A stretch of 64,000 nucleotides of DNA, taken from UBA7236 sp035439505 (GTDB lineage: Bacteria > Bacteroidota > Bacteroidia > Chitinophagales > BACL12). The first letter of the stretch is position 1. Each line of letters begins with the position of its first letter. Shown in pieces: positions 46,045-54,287 of the stretch. The position numbers and the translations under genes were made by a program. The notes beneath the pieces were generated by a model. It was not told where the DNA came from. It saw only the letters and a list, made by a program, of their open reading frames with translations, and searched no databases. The DNA is taken from positions 1 to 64,000 of the forward strand of contig DAORKJ010000002.1 in assembly GCA_035439505.1 (NCBI GenBank), written 5' to 3'.

Positions 46045-47088
46045 ATGAAATCAACAGTTTTACTTTTAGTAGTTATGTTAAGTTTGTCGGTTGGGATGTA
46101 TGCTCAGTCGGCTACACAGGTGGAGACCTATAATGTAAAAGTTTCGCAGAAAATTGAATTACGCGGATTAACTCATGTTCGTTATCAGTTGTTTGAAGAT
46201 TCAACCAAGTTTGATGCATTTGATTTACGTCGTGCTCGTTTAGATTTTAGAGGCGATATTGCACCTAAAGTTGGATATCGCTTACATACTGAACTTGCAG
46301 GTACACCTAAAATTTTGGATGCCACTTTTGTTTACAAACCATATGAATGGTTAAACGTAAACGTAGGGCAAAGTAAATATCCGGTTTGTTATGATAACTT
46401 ATACTCACCTTGGAATTTATTAACGATAAGCCGAACACAAATAGATAATAGTTTATCGTTTCGTGAAAGTGATTTGTATGGCAACCAAAACGGTCGTGAT
46501 ATCGGTTTATGGTTAAGTGGAAAATATAGTATTGGCAGTGAAGAAGCTAAGCGTCCATTATTAGACTATACCCTTGGTATATATAATGGTTCAGGAATAA
46601 ACGTAGCAGACAATAATCAGGATAAAGATATTTCTGCAGCATTGGGTATATCACCAATCAAAGATTTATGGATTTTTGGTCGATTTTTAAACGGTATAGG
46701 CAGAACAACCGTACAACCAACAGTAGATGCAGACAGAACTCGTTTTGGTGGAAATATTTCCTATAAATATAAAAGTTTTATTGTTGAAGGAGAATATTTA
46801 GCTGCTTCAGATGAAAGCGATAGCTTAGCATTGCTGGAACGCAGTGGTTATTATGTAACTTTAGGTTATACACCAATTAAAGATAAATTACAAATCATTG
46901 CCCGATTAGATAATTATGATCCTAATACCGCTACTGAAGACAATATTACCAATAAATATATTCTGGCTGCCAGTTATTTCTTTACTAAAAATACACGTAT
47001 TCAATTAGAATATAATTTAGTATTAGAAGAAGCTGAGACACAAAAAGAAAATAATTTATTTGCAATACAATTCCAGGCAGCGTTTTAA
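46045..47088 (+). CDS. OprP/OprO-like outer-membrane porin
   Basis: The 347-residue protein has a signal peptide (MKSTVLLLVVMLSLSVGMYA) and a porin barrel of the phosphate-selective OprP/OprO type. Characteristic stretches are FDAFDLRRARLDFRGDIAPKVGY and NVGQSKYP near the start, with the C-terminal Phe (QFQAAF). Such porins favour anions. The ATG at 46045 is used; the TTG at 46021 lies within the promoter. The gene has an upstream 29-bp element and a terminator after it. Confidence 0.85.
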   Translation: MKSTVLLLVVMLSLSVGMYAQSATQVETYNVKVSQKIELRGLTHVRYQLFEDSTKFDAFDLRRARLDFRGDIAPKVGYRLHTELAGTPKILDATFVYKPYEWLNVNVGQSKYPVCYDNLYSPWNLLTISRTQIDNSLSFRESDLYGNQNGRDIGLWLSGKYSIGSEEAKRPLLDYTLGIYNGSGINVADNNQDKDISAALGISPIKDLWIFGRFLNGIGRTTVQPTVDADRTRFGGNISYKYKSFIVEGEYLAASDESDSLALLERSGYYVTLGYTPIKDKLQIIARLDNYDPNTATEDNITNKYILAASYFFTKNTRIQLEYNLVLEEAETQKENNLFAIQFQAAF

Positions 47089-47100
47089 ATTGCCTGTTTT

Positions 47101-47138
47101 AAATGGTTATTCTATTGGAATAGCCATTTATTTTTATT
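47101..47138 (+). terminator. Intrinsic terminator after the porin gene
   Basis: AAATGGTTATTC (47101-47112) pairs with GAATAGCCATTT (47118-47129), one G-T wobble, 5-base loop, followed by ATTTTTATTT. It separates porin transcription from the next gene. Confidence 0.8.
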
Positions 47139-47147
47139 TATTATACT

Positions 47148-47176
47148 ATAAAATCTATAGAACAAATAGAATAAAA
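47148..47176 (+). promoter_or_regulatory. 29-bp element (site 2) upstream of the first PstS-like gene
   Basis: Left arm ATAAAATCTA, spacer TAGAACAAA, right arm TAGAATAAAA, ending 8 bases before the ATG at 47185. No consensus -7 box is seen between the element and the start codon. Confidence 0.65.
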
Positions 47177-47184
47177 TAAAATTT

Positions 47185-48162
47185 ATGAAAAAACTTATCA
47201 TGTTGCCCATTATGTTTGGGCTAATAATTTTACACGGAAGTTTTACCAATCCCAATGAAAAACCAATAAAGGTTGAAACACCTGCCGAGTTGGAAGGTAA
47301 AATTTCTTTAAGTGGAGCATTTGCTTTATACCCTTTAGTGGTAAAGTGGGGCGAAGAATTTAAAAAGTTGCATCCTAAAGTGCAGTTTGATATTCAAGGT
47401 GGAGGAGCAGGAAAAGGTATGACTGATGTTTTAAGTAACACAGTGGAACTTGGAATGGTTAGTAGAGAAATTACTCCTGATGAAGCGAAAAAAGGTGCAA
47501 TAGGTTATGCTGTTGCAAAAGATGCTGTAGTGGCAACCATTAATATCAATAATCCTTATTATGCAAAAATTTATGAAAAAGGAATTACCAAAAAACAGTT
47601 TTATGATATTTGGGTAAACCGTGGTGTAGTGAGTTGGGGCGATTTATTAAAAAATGGGGCAAAAGAGAAAATGACGGTTTATACCAGAAGTGATGCATGT
47701 GGTGCTGCTGATGCCTGGGCGAAATATTTAGGCAATAAAAAACAGGATGATTTAGAAGGAGTAGGTGTATTTGGTGATCCTGGTATTGCTAAAGCTGTAA
47801 CTGCCGATAAATTTGGTATAGGATATAATAATGTTGCTTACGCATATGACTTCAAAACTAAAAAACCAAATCCCGGTATTGGCATAGTGCCTATCGATGT
47901 TAATGAAAATGGTAAACTGGACCCGGAAGAAAACTTTTACAGCACTTCTGATAAATTAAACATGGCTATATTGGCAGGCAAATATCCTTCGCCACCTGCG
48001 CGTCAATTGTATTTGGTTTCTAATGGAACCATAGATGACAAAGTAACACTGGCATTTTTGAATTGGGTATTAACCGATGGACAAAAGTATGTAGCCGAAT
48101 CAGGATTTGTTGAATTACCAACTGAGGTAATCAAGGAACAAATCGCTAAACTTCCTAAATAA
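47185..48162 (+). CDS. pstS: PstS-like periplasmic oxyanion-binding protein (first)
   Basis: The 325-residue periplasmic protein of the PstS family has a signal peptide (MKKLIMLPIMFGLIILHGSF) and the domain-opening SLSGAFALYPLVVKW. The anion-binding loop reads TRSDACGAAD (167-176); classical PstS has Ser-Gly-Thr after the Asp, which here is Cys-Gly-Ala, losing the two hydroxyl ligands. A loop of EF-hand form is at Asp238-Glu249 (DVNENGKLDPEE). It may bind sulfate or another oxyanion rather than phosphate. A tandem paralogue follows. Confidence 0.82.
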   Translation: MKKLIMLPIMFGLIILHGSFTNPNEKPIKVETPAELEGKISLSGAFALYPLVVKWGEEFKKLHPKVQFDIQGGGAGKGMTDVLSNTVELGMVSREITPDEAKKGAIGYAVAKDAVVATININNPYYAKIYEKGITKKQFYDIWVNRGVVSWGDLLKNGAKEKMTVYTRSDACGAADAWAKYLGNKKQDDLEGVGVFGDPGIAKAVTADKFGIGYNNVAYAYDFKTKKPNPGIGIVPIDVNENGKLDPEENFYSTSDKLNMAILAGKYPSPPARQLYLVSNGTIDDKVTLAFLNWVLTDGQKYVAESGFVELPTEVIKEQIAKLPK

Positions 48163-48172
48163 TCATGACCTT

Positions 48173-48208
48173 CCGTGGAGCACCTCCTTGGGCTCCATGG
48201 ATTTTTTT
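48173..48208 (+). terminator. Intrinsic terminator after the first PstS-like gene
   Basis: CCGTGGAGC (48173-48181) pairs with GCTCCATGG (48192-48200), one G-T wobble, with seven T residues following. It shows that 48175 is not a start codon and that the second gene has its own transcript. Confidence 0.85.
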
Positions 48209-48229
48209 CCGTACTAATCTATCAAAACT

Positions 48230-48258
48230 ATAGGATATATCGAATAAGTAGAATATAT
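48230..48258 (+). promoter_or_regulatory. 29-bp element (site 3) upstream of the second PstS-like gene
   Basis: Left arm ATAGGATATA, spacer TCGAATAAG, right arm TAGAATATAT. Its right arm overlaps the -7 box TATATTTG (48254-48261). Confidence 0.7.
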
Positions 48259-48261
48259 TTG
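48254..48261 (+). promoter_or_regulatory. -7 box for the second PstS-like gene and pstCAB
   Basis: TATATTTG fits TAnnTTTG exactly, 15 bases before the ATG at 48277, with the 29-bp element covering its upstream half. Confidence 0.6.
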
Positions 48262-48276
48262 CACAAAAAATATAAT

Positions 48277-49269
48277 ATGAGATATTTCCAATTACTAGTG
48301 TTGGTTGCTACAACCACGATTTTAGCAACTTCTTGTTCAAATGACAAGTCAGATAAAAATACCTCCTCAACAGAGTTAGAGGGGAAAATTACCATGAGCG
48401 GTGCTTTTGCACTTTATCCAATGGCAGTACAATGGGGCGAAGAATTTAAAGCTTTACATCCCAAGGTGCAATTTGATATTCAGGGTGGTGGAGCCGGCAA
48501 AGGCATGACAGACGTGCTTTCAGGAAGCACAAATTTAGGTATGGTTTCGCGAGATGTGAATGCTGAAGAAATCAGCAAAGGTGCGTTTGATATTAGTGTT
48601 TGCAAGGATGCTGTTTTACCTACAATTAATGCGGAAAATCCATACAAAGATTTAATCTATCAAAAAGGGATAACTAACCAGCAATTTATTGATATCTGGG
48701 TTACCGGTAAAATTGTAACATGGGGCGATTTGTTGGGCAATGGCTCTAAAGAAAAAATTGAAGTATATACCAGAAGCGATGCAGCAGGTGCAGCCGAATC
48801 ATGGGCAAAATATTTAGGTGGTAAGAAGCAGGAAGATTTAATAGGTGTTGGTGTAATGGGTGATCCCGGTTTAGCTCAGGCTGTTGTTAAAAGCAAATTT
48901 GCAGTTGGATTTAATAATGTAAGTTTTGCTTATGATAATGTTACAAAAATAAATAACCCCGGTATTGCTGTATTGCCAATTGACATCAATGGAAATGGAA
49001 CATTAGAACCGGAAGAAAATTTTTATAATAATATGGATGATGTGAACGCTGCTATATTATCAGGCAAATATCCTTCACCTCCTGCTCGTCCATTATTATT
49101 TGTATCAAAAGGTGCACCTACAGACCCGCTGGTAATTGCATTTTTACAATATGTATTATCTGAAGGTCAAAAAGGACTTTCGGATGCAGGTTATGTTACA
49201 TTACCACAGGATATTATTCAACAGCAATTAGCCAAATTACCTGCTGCTGAAGTAGCTGAAAAAAAATAA
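48277..49269 (+). CDS. pstS: PstS-like oxyanion-binding lipoprotein (second)
   Basis: The 330-residue paralogue of the preceding protein is about 60% alike by eye. It has a lipoprotein signal with lipobox ATSC. The anion loop is TRSDAAGAAE (165-174), again without the Ser/Thr of phosphate-type PstS. The EF-hand-like loop (DINGNGTLEPEE, Asp236-Glu247) is kept. The longer frame from 48175 runs through a terminator and a promoter, so the ATG at 48277 is the start. It begins an operon with pstCAB. Confidence 0.85.
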   Translation: MRYFQLLVLVATTTILATSCSNDKSDKNTSSTELEGKITMSGAFALYPMAVQWGEEFKALHPKVQFDIQGGGAGKGMTDVLSGSTNLGMVSRDVNAEEISKGAFDISVCKDAVLPTINAENPYKDLIYQKGITNQQFIDIWVTGKIVTWGDLLGNGSKEKIEVYTRSDAAGAAESWAKYLGGKKQEDLIGVGVMGDPGLAQAVVKSKFAVGFNNVSFAYDNVTKINNPGIAVLPIDINGNGTLEPEENFYNNMDDVNAAILSGKYPSPPARPLLFVSKGAPTDPLVIAFLQYVLSEGQKGLSDAGYVTLPQDIIQQQLAKLPAAEVAEKK

Positions 49270-49304
49270 ATATTATACCATCTAAATAATCTAATAACGG
49301 ACGT

Positions 49305-50339
49305 ATGAATAAATTTTTTAAAAGAAAATTGCTATCTGCTATGCCGTTTAGGTTAAGTAAAACTGAAACGGAAATGTTAAATGATATGCAAATTAAAGAT
49401 ATCCTATCTGAGCCCGACACACACAAAAAAAATAATACAGGTTCGAACCCGTATAGGGTTATTTTAGATGGGTTTATGGGGAAGGTGGTTAGGCTAATGA
49501 CCATCTTCTCCCTTTTATTACTTGTATTTATAATAATTGGCCTTGTTTATAAGTCATTGCCTGTATTAGGTGCAAATAGTTTAAAAGATTTATTATTTTC
49601 TTCACAATGGAGCCCATTTAAAGGGGAATTTGGTTTTTTACCATTCATTTTAAGTACTGTTTATGTCACCGTTATAGCGGCTGTCATTAGTATTCCGCTT
49701 AGTATATTAACAGCAATTTATTTGAGCGAGTATGCCAACAAAAGATTTCTAAAAGTTGCTGCACCAATGTTAGATATTCTGGCTGGAATTCCATCCGTTA
49801 TTTATGGTATTTGGGGTGTTTTAATTATTGTACCTTTTATACGTAATGATGTTGCAGGTTGGTTTGGTGTTGAAGACTCAAGTGGATATTCTTTACTTGC
49901 AGGAGGAATTGTATTATCGGTAATGGTTTTTCCCGTTGTTGTTCAAATTGTATATGAAGTACTTAAAATTGTACCAGTTACATTGCGAGAAGCAACGCTT
50001 TCACTTGGTGCTACAAAATGGGAAACAATTAAAAAAGTAGTAATTAAAAAAGCCTCACCTGGTATATTGGCTGCTTGTATTTTAGGGTTTTCTCGTGCAT
50101 TTGGTGAAACAATAGCTGTTTTAATGGTGGTTGGGAATGTTGTACAGGTACCGAAAGGAATTTTCGATGAGGGTTATCCAATTCCATCATTAATAGCAAA
50201 CAATTACGGTGAAATGATGAGCATACCCATGTATGATTCTGCGCTCATGTTTGCCGCATTAATTTTATTATTAATCATTCTGGTTTTTAATATTTATGCC
50301 CGTTGGGTGTTGAACAGAATGGAGAAAAAAATCGCATGA
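49305..50339 (+). CDS. pstC: PstC-like ABC permease
   Basis: The 344-residue permease has about six membrane helices after a hydrophilic N-terminal extension of some 60 residues. The cytoplasmic EAA loop (LREATLSLGATKWETIKKVVIKKASPGI) and AFGETIAVLMVVGN are typical of PstC. It pairs with PstA. The gene lies 35 bases after the second PstS-like gene and its stop overlaps the pstA start (ATGA). Confidence 0.9.
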   Translation: MNKFFKRKLLSAMPFRLSKTETEMLNDMQIKDILSEPDTHKKNNTGSNPYRVILDGFMGKVVRLMTIFSLLLLVFIIIGLVYKSLPVLGANSLKDLLFSSQWSPFKGEFGFLPFILSTVYVTVIAAVISIPLSILTAIYLSEYANKRFLKVAAPMLDILAGIPSVIYGIWGVLIIVPFIRNDVAGWFGVEDSSGYSLLAGGIVLSVMVFPVVVQIVYEVLKIVPVTLREATLSLGATKWETIKKVVIKKASPGILAACILGFSRAFGETIAVLMVVGNVVQVPKGIFDEGYPIPSLIANNYGEMMSIPMYDSALMFAALILLLIILVFNIYARWVLNRMEKKIA

Positions 50340-51190
50340 TTATGAATAAGAGAAAACTGGAAGAGAAAATATTTAACATCATAATGCGCATAGCAGCTTT
50401 CATCATATTTGGAAGCCTCATTGCTATTTCAATTACTATTCTTATTGAGGGTATTCCTTCCATGAATATGGATATGATTACTAAAACTCCGCAAGGTGGT
50501 TTCTACCTGGGTAAAGAAGGTGGGATTTTAAATGCAATTGCGGGATCGTTTTATCTTGCAATTGGTGCTACGCTATTTGCATTAATTATTTGTTTACCTA
50601 CTGTAATTTATATCAACATTTATGCACCTAAGAATTCCAAATTTGCCAATCTTACACGTTTATGTTTAGATGTATTATACGGCATTCCTAGTATTGTATT
50701 TGGTGCATTTGGATTTGTACTAATGTTGCTGATTGGTATGAAAGTAAGTTTGTTAGCAGGTATTATTACCGTTGGGTTATTAATAGTACCCATTATAGCC
50801 CGAACCATGGATGAAGTTATAAGACAAGTTCCGGGAGAGTTGCAGGAAGCCGCATTTAGTTTAGGCGCAACACGCTGGGAAACCGCAATAAAAGTTGTTT
50901 TAAAACAGGGATTACCCGGATTAGCAACTGCGGCATTACTTGGATTTGGACGTGCAATTGGAGACGCCGCATCGGTAATGTTCACAACAGGGTTTACCGA
51001 CAATATACCACATTCTATAAATGACCCTGCGGCAACTTTACCATTAGCAATATTCTTTCAATTAAGTTCTCCAATTGCTGAAGTGAGAGAAAGAGCTTAT
51101 GCTGCAGCATTAATATTAACTGTAATCATTTTCGCAATAAGTTTACTTAGCCGACTTTTAATTAAAAGATTTTCTAAAAATACCATCTGA
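50336..51190 (+). CDS. pstA: PstA-like ABC permease
   Basis: The second permease subunit has an EAA loop (LQEAAFSLGATRWETAIKVVLKQGLPGL) and AIGDAASVMFTTGF. Six membrane helices are present. The frame is open from a TTG at 50303, inside pstC; the ATG at 50336 overlaps the pstC stop by 4 bases and leaves 284 residues, close to the usual length. It continues to pstB after 13 bases. Confidence 0.9.
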   Translation: MIMNKRKLEEKIFNIIMRIAAFIIFGSLIAISITILIEGIPSMNMDMITKTPQGGFYLGKEGGILNAIAGSFYLAIGATLFALIICLPTVIYINIYAPKNSKFANLTRLCLDVLYGIPSIVFGAFGFVLMLLIGMKVSLLAGIITVGLLIVPIIARTMDEVIRQVPGELQEAAFSLGATRWETAIKVVLKQGLPGLATAALLGFGRAIGDAASVMFTTGFTDNIPHSINDPAATLPLAIFFQLSSPIAEVRERAYAAALILTVIIFAISLLSRLLIKRFSKNTI

Positions 51191-51203
51191 AATAAATTAT
51201 TTT

Positions 51204-51971
51204 ATGACAACAACTGTAAAATCGCATATCAGTATCCGCAATCTCAATATGATGTACGGATCTAACCATGCTTTAAAAAATATAAATATTGATATCCCTG
51301 ATAAAAAATTAACCGCCATAATTGGCCCTAGTGGATGCGGTAAAACTACCTTACTTAAAACATTTAATCGTTTGATAGAAGGAGTAGATGGCACCAAAAT
51401 TACTGGTGAAGTATTGGTTGATGGAGAAAATATTTATGCCAAAACTGCTGATGTAACAAATATTCGTAAGAAAATGGGTTTGCTAAATCAACGACCTACA
51501 CCATTGCCAATGAGTATTTTCGATAACATCGCATTTGGTATGCGTATTCATGGTGAAAAAAATAAACGCTTGTTGCAAGATCGCGTACAACATTATTTAC
51601 AAGTTGCGAGTTTGTGGGATGAAGTAAAGGACAGGTTACATACACCGGCAGCAAGATTGTCTATTGGCCAGCAACAACGTTTATGTTTAGCAAGAGGCCT
51701 TGCTGTTGAACCTGAAATTATCTTAGGAGATGAACCTACAAGTGCTTTAGACCCAATTTCAACTAAACATATTGAAAATAAATTTTCAGAATTAAAAGAG
51801 CAATACACCATTGTAATGGTGACACATATTTTACGCCAGGCAAGAAGAATTGCTGATTATGTGATTTTCATGTATTTAGGCGAAATAATAGAACATGGTC
51901 CGACAGAGCAGGTTTTAACCAACCCGCAACACCAATTAACAAAGGACTATGTTGGCGGAACGATAAGCTGA
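51204..51971 (+). CDS. pstB: PstB-like ABC transporter ATPase
   Basis: The 255-residue ATPase has Walker A GPSGCGKT, Walker B LGDEPTSALDP, and a signature LSIGQQQRLCLARG, which reads Ile where PstB has Gly. The Q-loop region NQRPTPLPMSIFDNIAFG and the C-terminal MYLGEIIEHGPTEQV are PstB-like. The H-loop is THILRQARR rather than THNMQQAAR. These differences place it in a divergent group of PstB proteins. No phoU follows. Confidence 0.88.
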   Translation: MTTTVKSHISIRNLNMMYGSNHALKNINIDIPDKKLTAIIGPSGCGKTTLLKTFNRLIEGVDGTKITGEVLVDGENIYAKTADVTNIRKKMGLLNQRPTPLPMSIFDNIAFGMRIHGEKNKRLLQDRVQHYLQVASLWDEVKDRLHTPAARLSIGQQQRLCLARGLAVEPEIILGDEPTSALDPISTKHIENKFSELKEQYTIVMVTHILRQARRIADYVIFMYLGEIIEHGPTEQVLTNPQHQLTKDYVGGTIS

Positions 51972-52002
51972 CAAGCAGTTTTTCATAAATCGGTTAGGTT
52001 GA

Positions 52003-52030
52003 GAACCCTGTGAGTTATGGCGCAGGGTTC
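52003..52030 (+). terminator. Hairpin after pstB
   Basis: GAACCCTG (52003-52010) pairs with CAGGGTTC (52023-52030). Only a weak T tract follows (GCTGTTTAAT), so termination here is uncertain. Confidence 0.45.
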
Positions 52031-52037
52031 GCTGTTT

Positions 52038-52068
52038 AATAAAAATGCCCGCCAATTGGCAGGCATTT
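52038..52068 (-). terminator. Terminator of the FAD protein-peroxiredoxin operon
   Basis: AAATGCC (52043-52049) and GGCATTT (52062-52068), with inner GCC and GGC arms around AATT, form a long stem with one mismatch. On the minus strand the stem is followed by a T-rich tract (TTTTTATT). Confidence 0.75.
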
Positions 52069-52099
52069 GCACTTTACACATCCAACTATTCTATTTCAA

Positions 52100-53518
52100 T
52101 TAATCAATAATCCAATCAAAAAACGATTTTCTACGTGTTTCCATAAACGATTGACTAATTTGTTTGGCGATATCATTTGCTTGTAACCGTATTTCTCTAA
52201 TTGCTACACTTTCAAATTCTTTCCCCCTTCTAAGATTACCAATTACAAAAATGTTTTTATCCGGTAATCCTGATTTATTAATAATATTGCCTTTGCTTGT
52301 GCAAGCAACACCTAAATCAAAATAATCAGTATCTGCCATCTCTCCTTCAAATAAATTTTGCCACAAACGATGTTTTGATTTTTTCAGGTTTGTCAATGGG
52401 CCGATACAGTTTATTAGATACTGAACATCGAATGATATATTTTCCGAAGTCTTACGCAATTGAATAGCTGCAGCAATTCCATTTTGATTGGCAGCAAGCG
52501 ACTTAATTTTACCTCCATAAATGGCAACTCCGCCCGACTGAATTTCATTTTGTAAATAGGCATAAGTTGATGCAGGTATTCGGTGTCGGTGAATTTCCCA
52601 ATAGGGCTTCATATGCTCCATTAATCTGATGCGGTCGTTTAAACTCAGGCTGTTCCACCATTGCGGTAAATAAGGTCTGATAGCATCCATAACACTTTGC
52701 CAACCTATATTTTTGGCAGCAGCTAATTTCACCTCTGACTTTATATATTTTATTAAAGATGTTACGGAAATTTTTTCCGGGATTTTGTTTTGTAAATCCC
52801 AATGTTCACCCATTTTATGTGGTAATGGTATTAACCCATGACGTGAAACAATATGTAATTTTCCCTTGTGACCATTTTTTCTTAAATTAATTAATACATC
52901 TACCATTGTTAAACCACAACCAACTATTAATATTGGAGCTTCATTCGGTATATTATTGAGTACTGCAGGTTGCCAGGGATTAGTAATAACATTGCCGTTT
53001 ATATAAATGGAATTTGTTATTGGATATGGAAAATGATTGTCCTGATTACCACTTGCTATTACAACCTTATCGCAACTAATTGTTTTGCCGGAATCAAGGG
53101 ATATTGAGTATACATCTTTTTCCTGTTGAATATTAATTACCTCATCATGTACAATCGCAATTTCAGCATTACAATTTTGCAGTTGCGTATTAAGGTTTTC
53201 AGTTAAATAAGTTCCGAATAGCTGACGTGGTGCAAAATAATCAGGTGTAATATCAGATTGCTCAATACCTGCCTTTGGGCCATTGGCTTGTAACCAATTG
53301 TAAAAATGGTTGGGTTCATTAATATACAAACTCATGCCAGAAGCCGGAACATTTAGTGGCTGCACCTGTAAGTCAGAAGCATATGCCAATCCTTTAAATA
53401 ATTGAGATGGCGATTTTTCAATAATAACTATTTGAAAATTATCCATTTTTTGTTGGCATAAATAAAGTGCAGTTAATGACCCGCTCAGTCCGCCACCAAT
53501 AATTACAATGCGCTTCAT
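52100..53518 (-). CDS. FAD/NAD(P)-binding protein (YdhS-like)
   Basis: The 472-residue flavoprotein has a dinucleotide-binding motif (IGGGLSGSLTAL), the NAD-binding-9 signature around QPLNVPASGMSLY and a second Rossmann motif (PILIVGCGLTMVD). It belongs to the family including YdhS and HpnW-type proteins, whose substrates are mostly unknown. It is transcribed with the peroxiredoxin gene, 5 bases upstream. An oxidoreductase role with peroxide or sulfur compounds is possible but not shown. Confidence 0.8.
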   Translation of the reverse strand: MKRIVIIGGGLSGSLTALYLCQQKMDNFQIVIIEKSPSQLFKGLAYASDLQVQPLNVPASGMSLYINEPNHFYNWLQANGPKAGIEQSDITPDYFAPRQLFGTYLTENLNTQLQNCNAEIAIVHDEVINIQQEKDVYSISLDSGKTISCDKVVIASGNQDNHFPYPITNSIYINGNVITNPWQPAVLNNIPNEAPILIVGCGLTMVDVLINLRKNGHKGKLHIVSRHGLIPLPHKMGEHWDLQNKIPEKISVTSLIKYIKSEVKLAAAKNIGWQSVMDAIRPYLPQWWNSLSLNDRIRLMEHMKPYWEIHRHRIPASTYAYLQNEIQSGGVAIYGGKIKSLAANQNGIAAAIQLRKTSENISFDVQYLINCIGPLTNLKKSKHRLWQNLFEGEMADTDYFDLGVACTSKGNIINKSGLPDKNIFVIGNLRRGKEFESVAIREIRLQANDIAKQISQSFMETRRKSFFDWIID

Positions 53519-53523
53519 ATCAT

Positions 53524-54159
53524 TTATTTATTCGGTTGTGGAGTAATACGCAAGTAAGGAGTAACACTGTGATATCCTTTTGGAAATTTGCTGGCAATTT
53601 CTTCATCTTGAATGGAAGGAATAATAATTACATCTTCACCATCTTTCCAGTTTGCAGGGGTTGACACACTGAAATTAGCTGTCAGTTGCAAGCTGTCTAT
53701 GACTCTTAACAACTCATCGAAATTTCTTCCTGTAGACGCCGGGTAAGCTATGGTGAGTTTCACTTTTTTGTCAGGACTAATAACATACACAGTTCTGACG
53801 GTGGTGCTGTCACTGGCATTTGGATGAATCATGTCGTATAATAATGCAATTTTTTTCTCAGGGTCTGCGATAAGCGGATAATCGATGGTTGTTTGTTGCG
53901 TAGTTTCAATATCCGATATCCAGGCCATGTGCTTTTCAATAGGGTCAACACTGAGTGCTATAATTTTAACGTTCCTGGCACTGAAAGCTGCTTTGTACCT
54001 ACCTGCCAAGCCTAGTTCTGTAGTACATACCGGTGTGAAATCGGCAGGATGACTGAACAAAACAACCCAGCTGCTTCCAGCCCAGTCATAAAAATGGATA
54101 TTACCCATAGTTGTCTGGGCAATAAAGTCGGGAGCGGTGTCGCCTAATCGAATACTCAT
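53524..54159 (-). CDS. 1-Cys peroxiredoxin (Prx6-like)
   Basis: The 211-residue thioredoxin-fold peroxidase has the peroxidatic motif PVCTTE (Cys45) and the C-terminal Prx6-type extension starting TPANWKDGEDVII. It reduces hydrogen peroxide or organic peroxides. The frame opens at a TTG (54177), but the ATG at 54159 gives the normal start and lies 16 bases after a minus-strand -7 box. It is divergent from the SLC13 permease with a shared operator region, and operonic with the FAD protein. Confidence 0.9.
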   Translation of the reverse strand: MSIRLGDTAPDFIAQTTMGNIHFYDWAGSSWVVLFSHPADFTPVCTTELGLAGRYKAAFSARNVKIIALSVDPIEKHMAWISDIETTQQTTIDYPLIADPEKKIALLYDMIHPNASDSTTVRTVYVISPDKKVKLTIAYPASTGRNFDELLRVIDSLQLTANFSVSTPANWKDGEDVIIIPSIQDEEIASKFPKGYHSVTPYLRITPQPNK

Positions 54160-54174
54160 AACATTTATTTTTTG

Positions 54175-54182
54175 CAAATCTA
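54175..54182 (-). promoter_or_regulatory. -7 box for the peroxiredoxin operon
   Basis: On the minus strand TAGATTTG fits TAnnTTTG exactly. Element site 4 begins at its upstream edge. Confidence 0.55.
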
Positions 54183-54210
54183 TAAAATCTATAGAATAAG
54201 CAGTATATTA
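54182..54210 (+). promoter_or_regulatory. 29-bp element (site 4), peroxiredoxin side
   Basis: Left arm ATAAAATCTA, spacer TAGAATAAG, right arm CAGTATATTA. It abuts the minus-strand -7 box, consistent with repression of the peroxiredoxin operon. Confidence 0.65.
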
Positions 54211-54217
54211 AATTTGA

Positions 54218-54246
54218 TAAAAATCTATCAAATCTATAGTATATAT
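54218..54246 (+). promoter_or_regulatory. Overlapping 29-bp element (site 6)
   Basis: Arms TAAAAATCTA and TAGTATATAT are 9 bases apart; the spacer (TCAAATCTA) fits the consensus only in part. It overlaps site 5 by 11 bases and is less secure. Confidence 0.4.
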
Positions 54247-54264
54247 AGAAAAAGTAGTATTTTT
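54236..54264 (+). promoter_or_regulatory. 29-bp element (site 5), permease side
   Basis: Left arm ATAGTATATA, spacer TAGAAAAAG, right arm TAGTATTTTT. It covers most of the -7 box TATTTTTG (54258-54265) of the SLC13 gene. From 54234 on, 23 of the first 27 bases match site 3 from 48228. Confidence 0.7.
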
Positions 54265-54265
54265 G
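54258..54265 (+). promoter_or_regulatory. -7 box for the SLC13 permease gene
   Basis: TATTTTTG fits TAnnTTTG exactly, 22 bases before the ATG at 54288, inside element site 5. Confidence 0.6.
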
Positions 54266-54287
54266 CGCACCATCTAAAATTACTCTT

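Noticed and set aside
48175..48276. N-terminal extension of the second PstS-like protein.
   Set aside because: The segment contains the preceding gene's terminator, a 29-bp element and a -7 box; the ATG at 48277 gives a proper lipoprotein signal.
47185..51971. An ordinary phosphate Pst system.
   Set aside because: Not excluded, but the altered anion loop, missing phoU and Rrf2-type context argue against the default reading.
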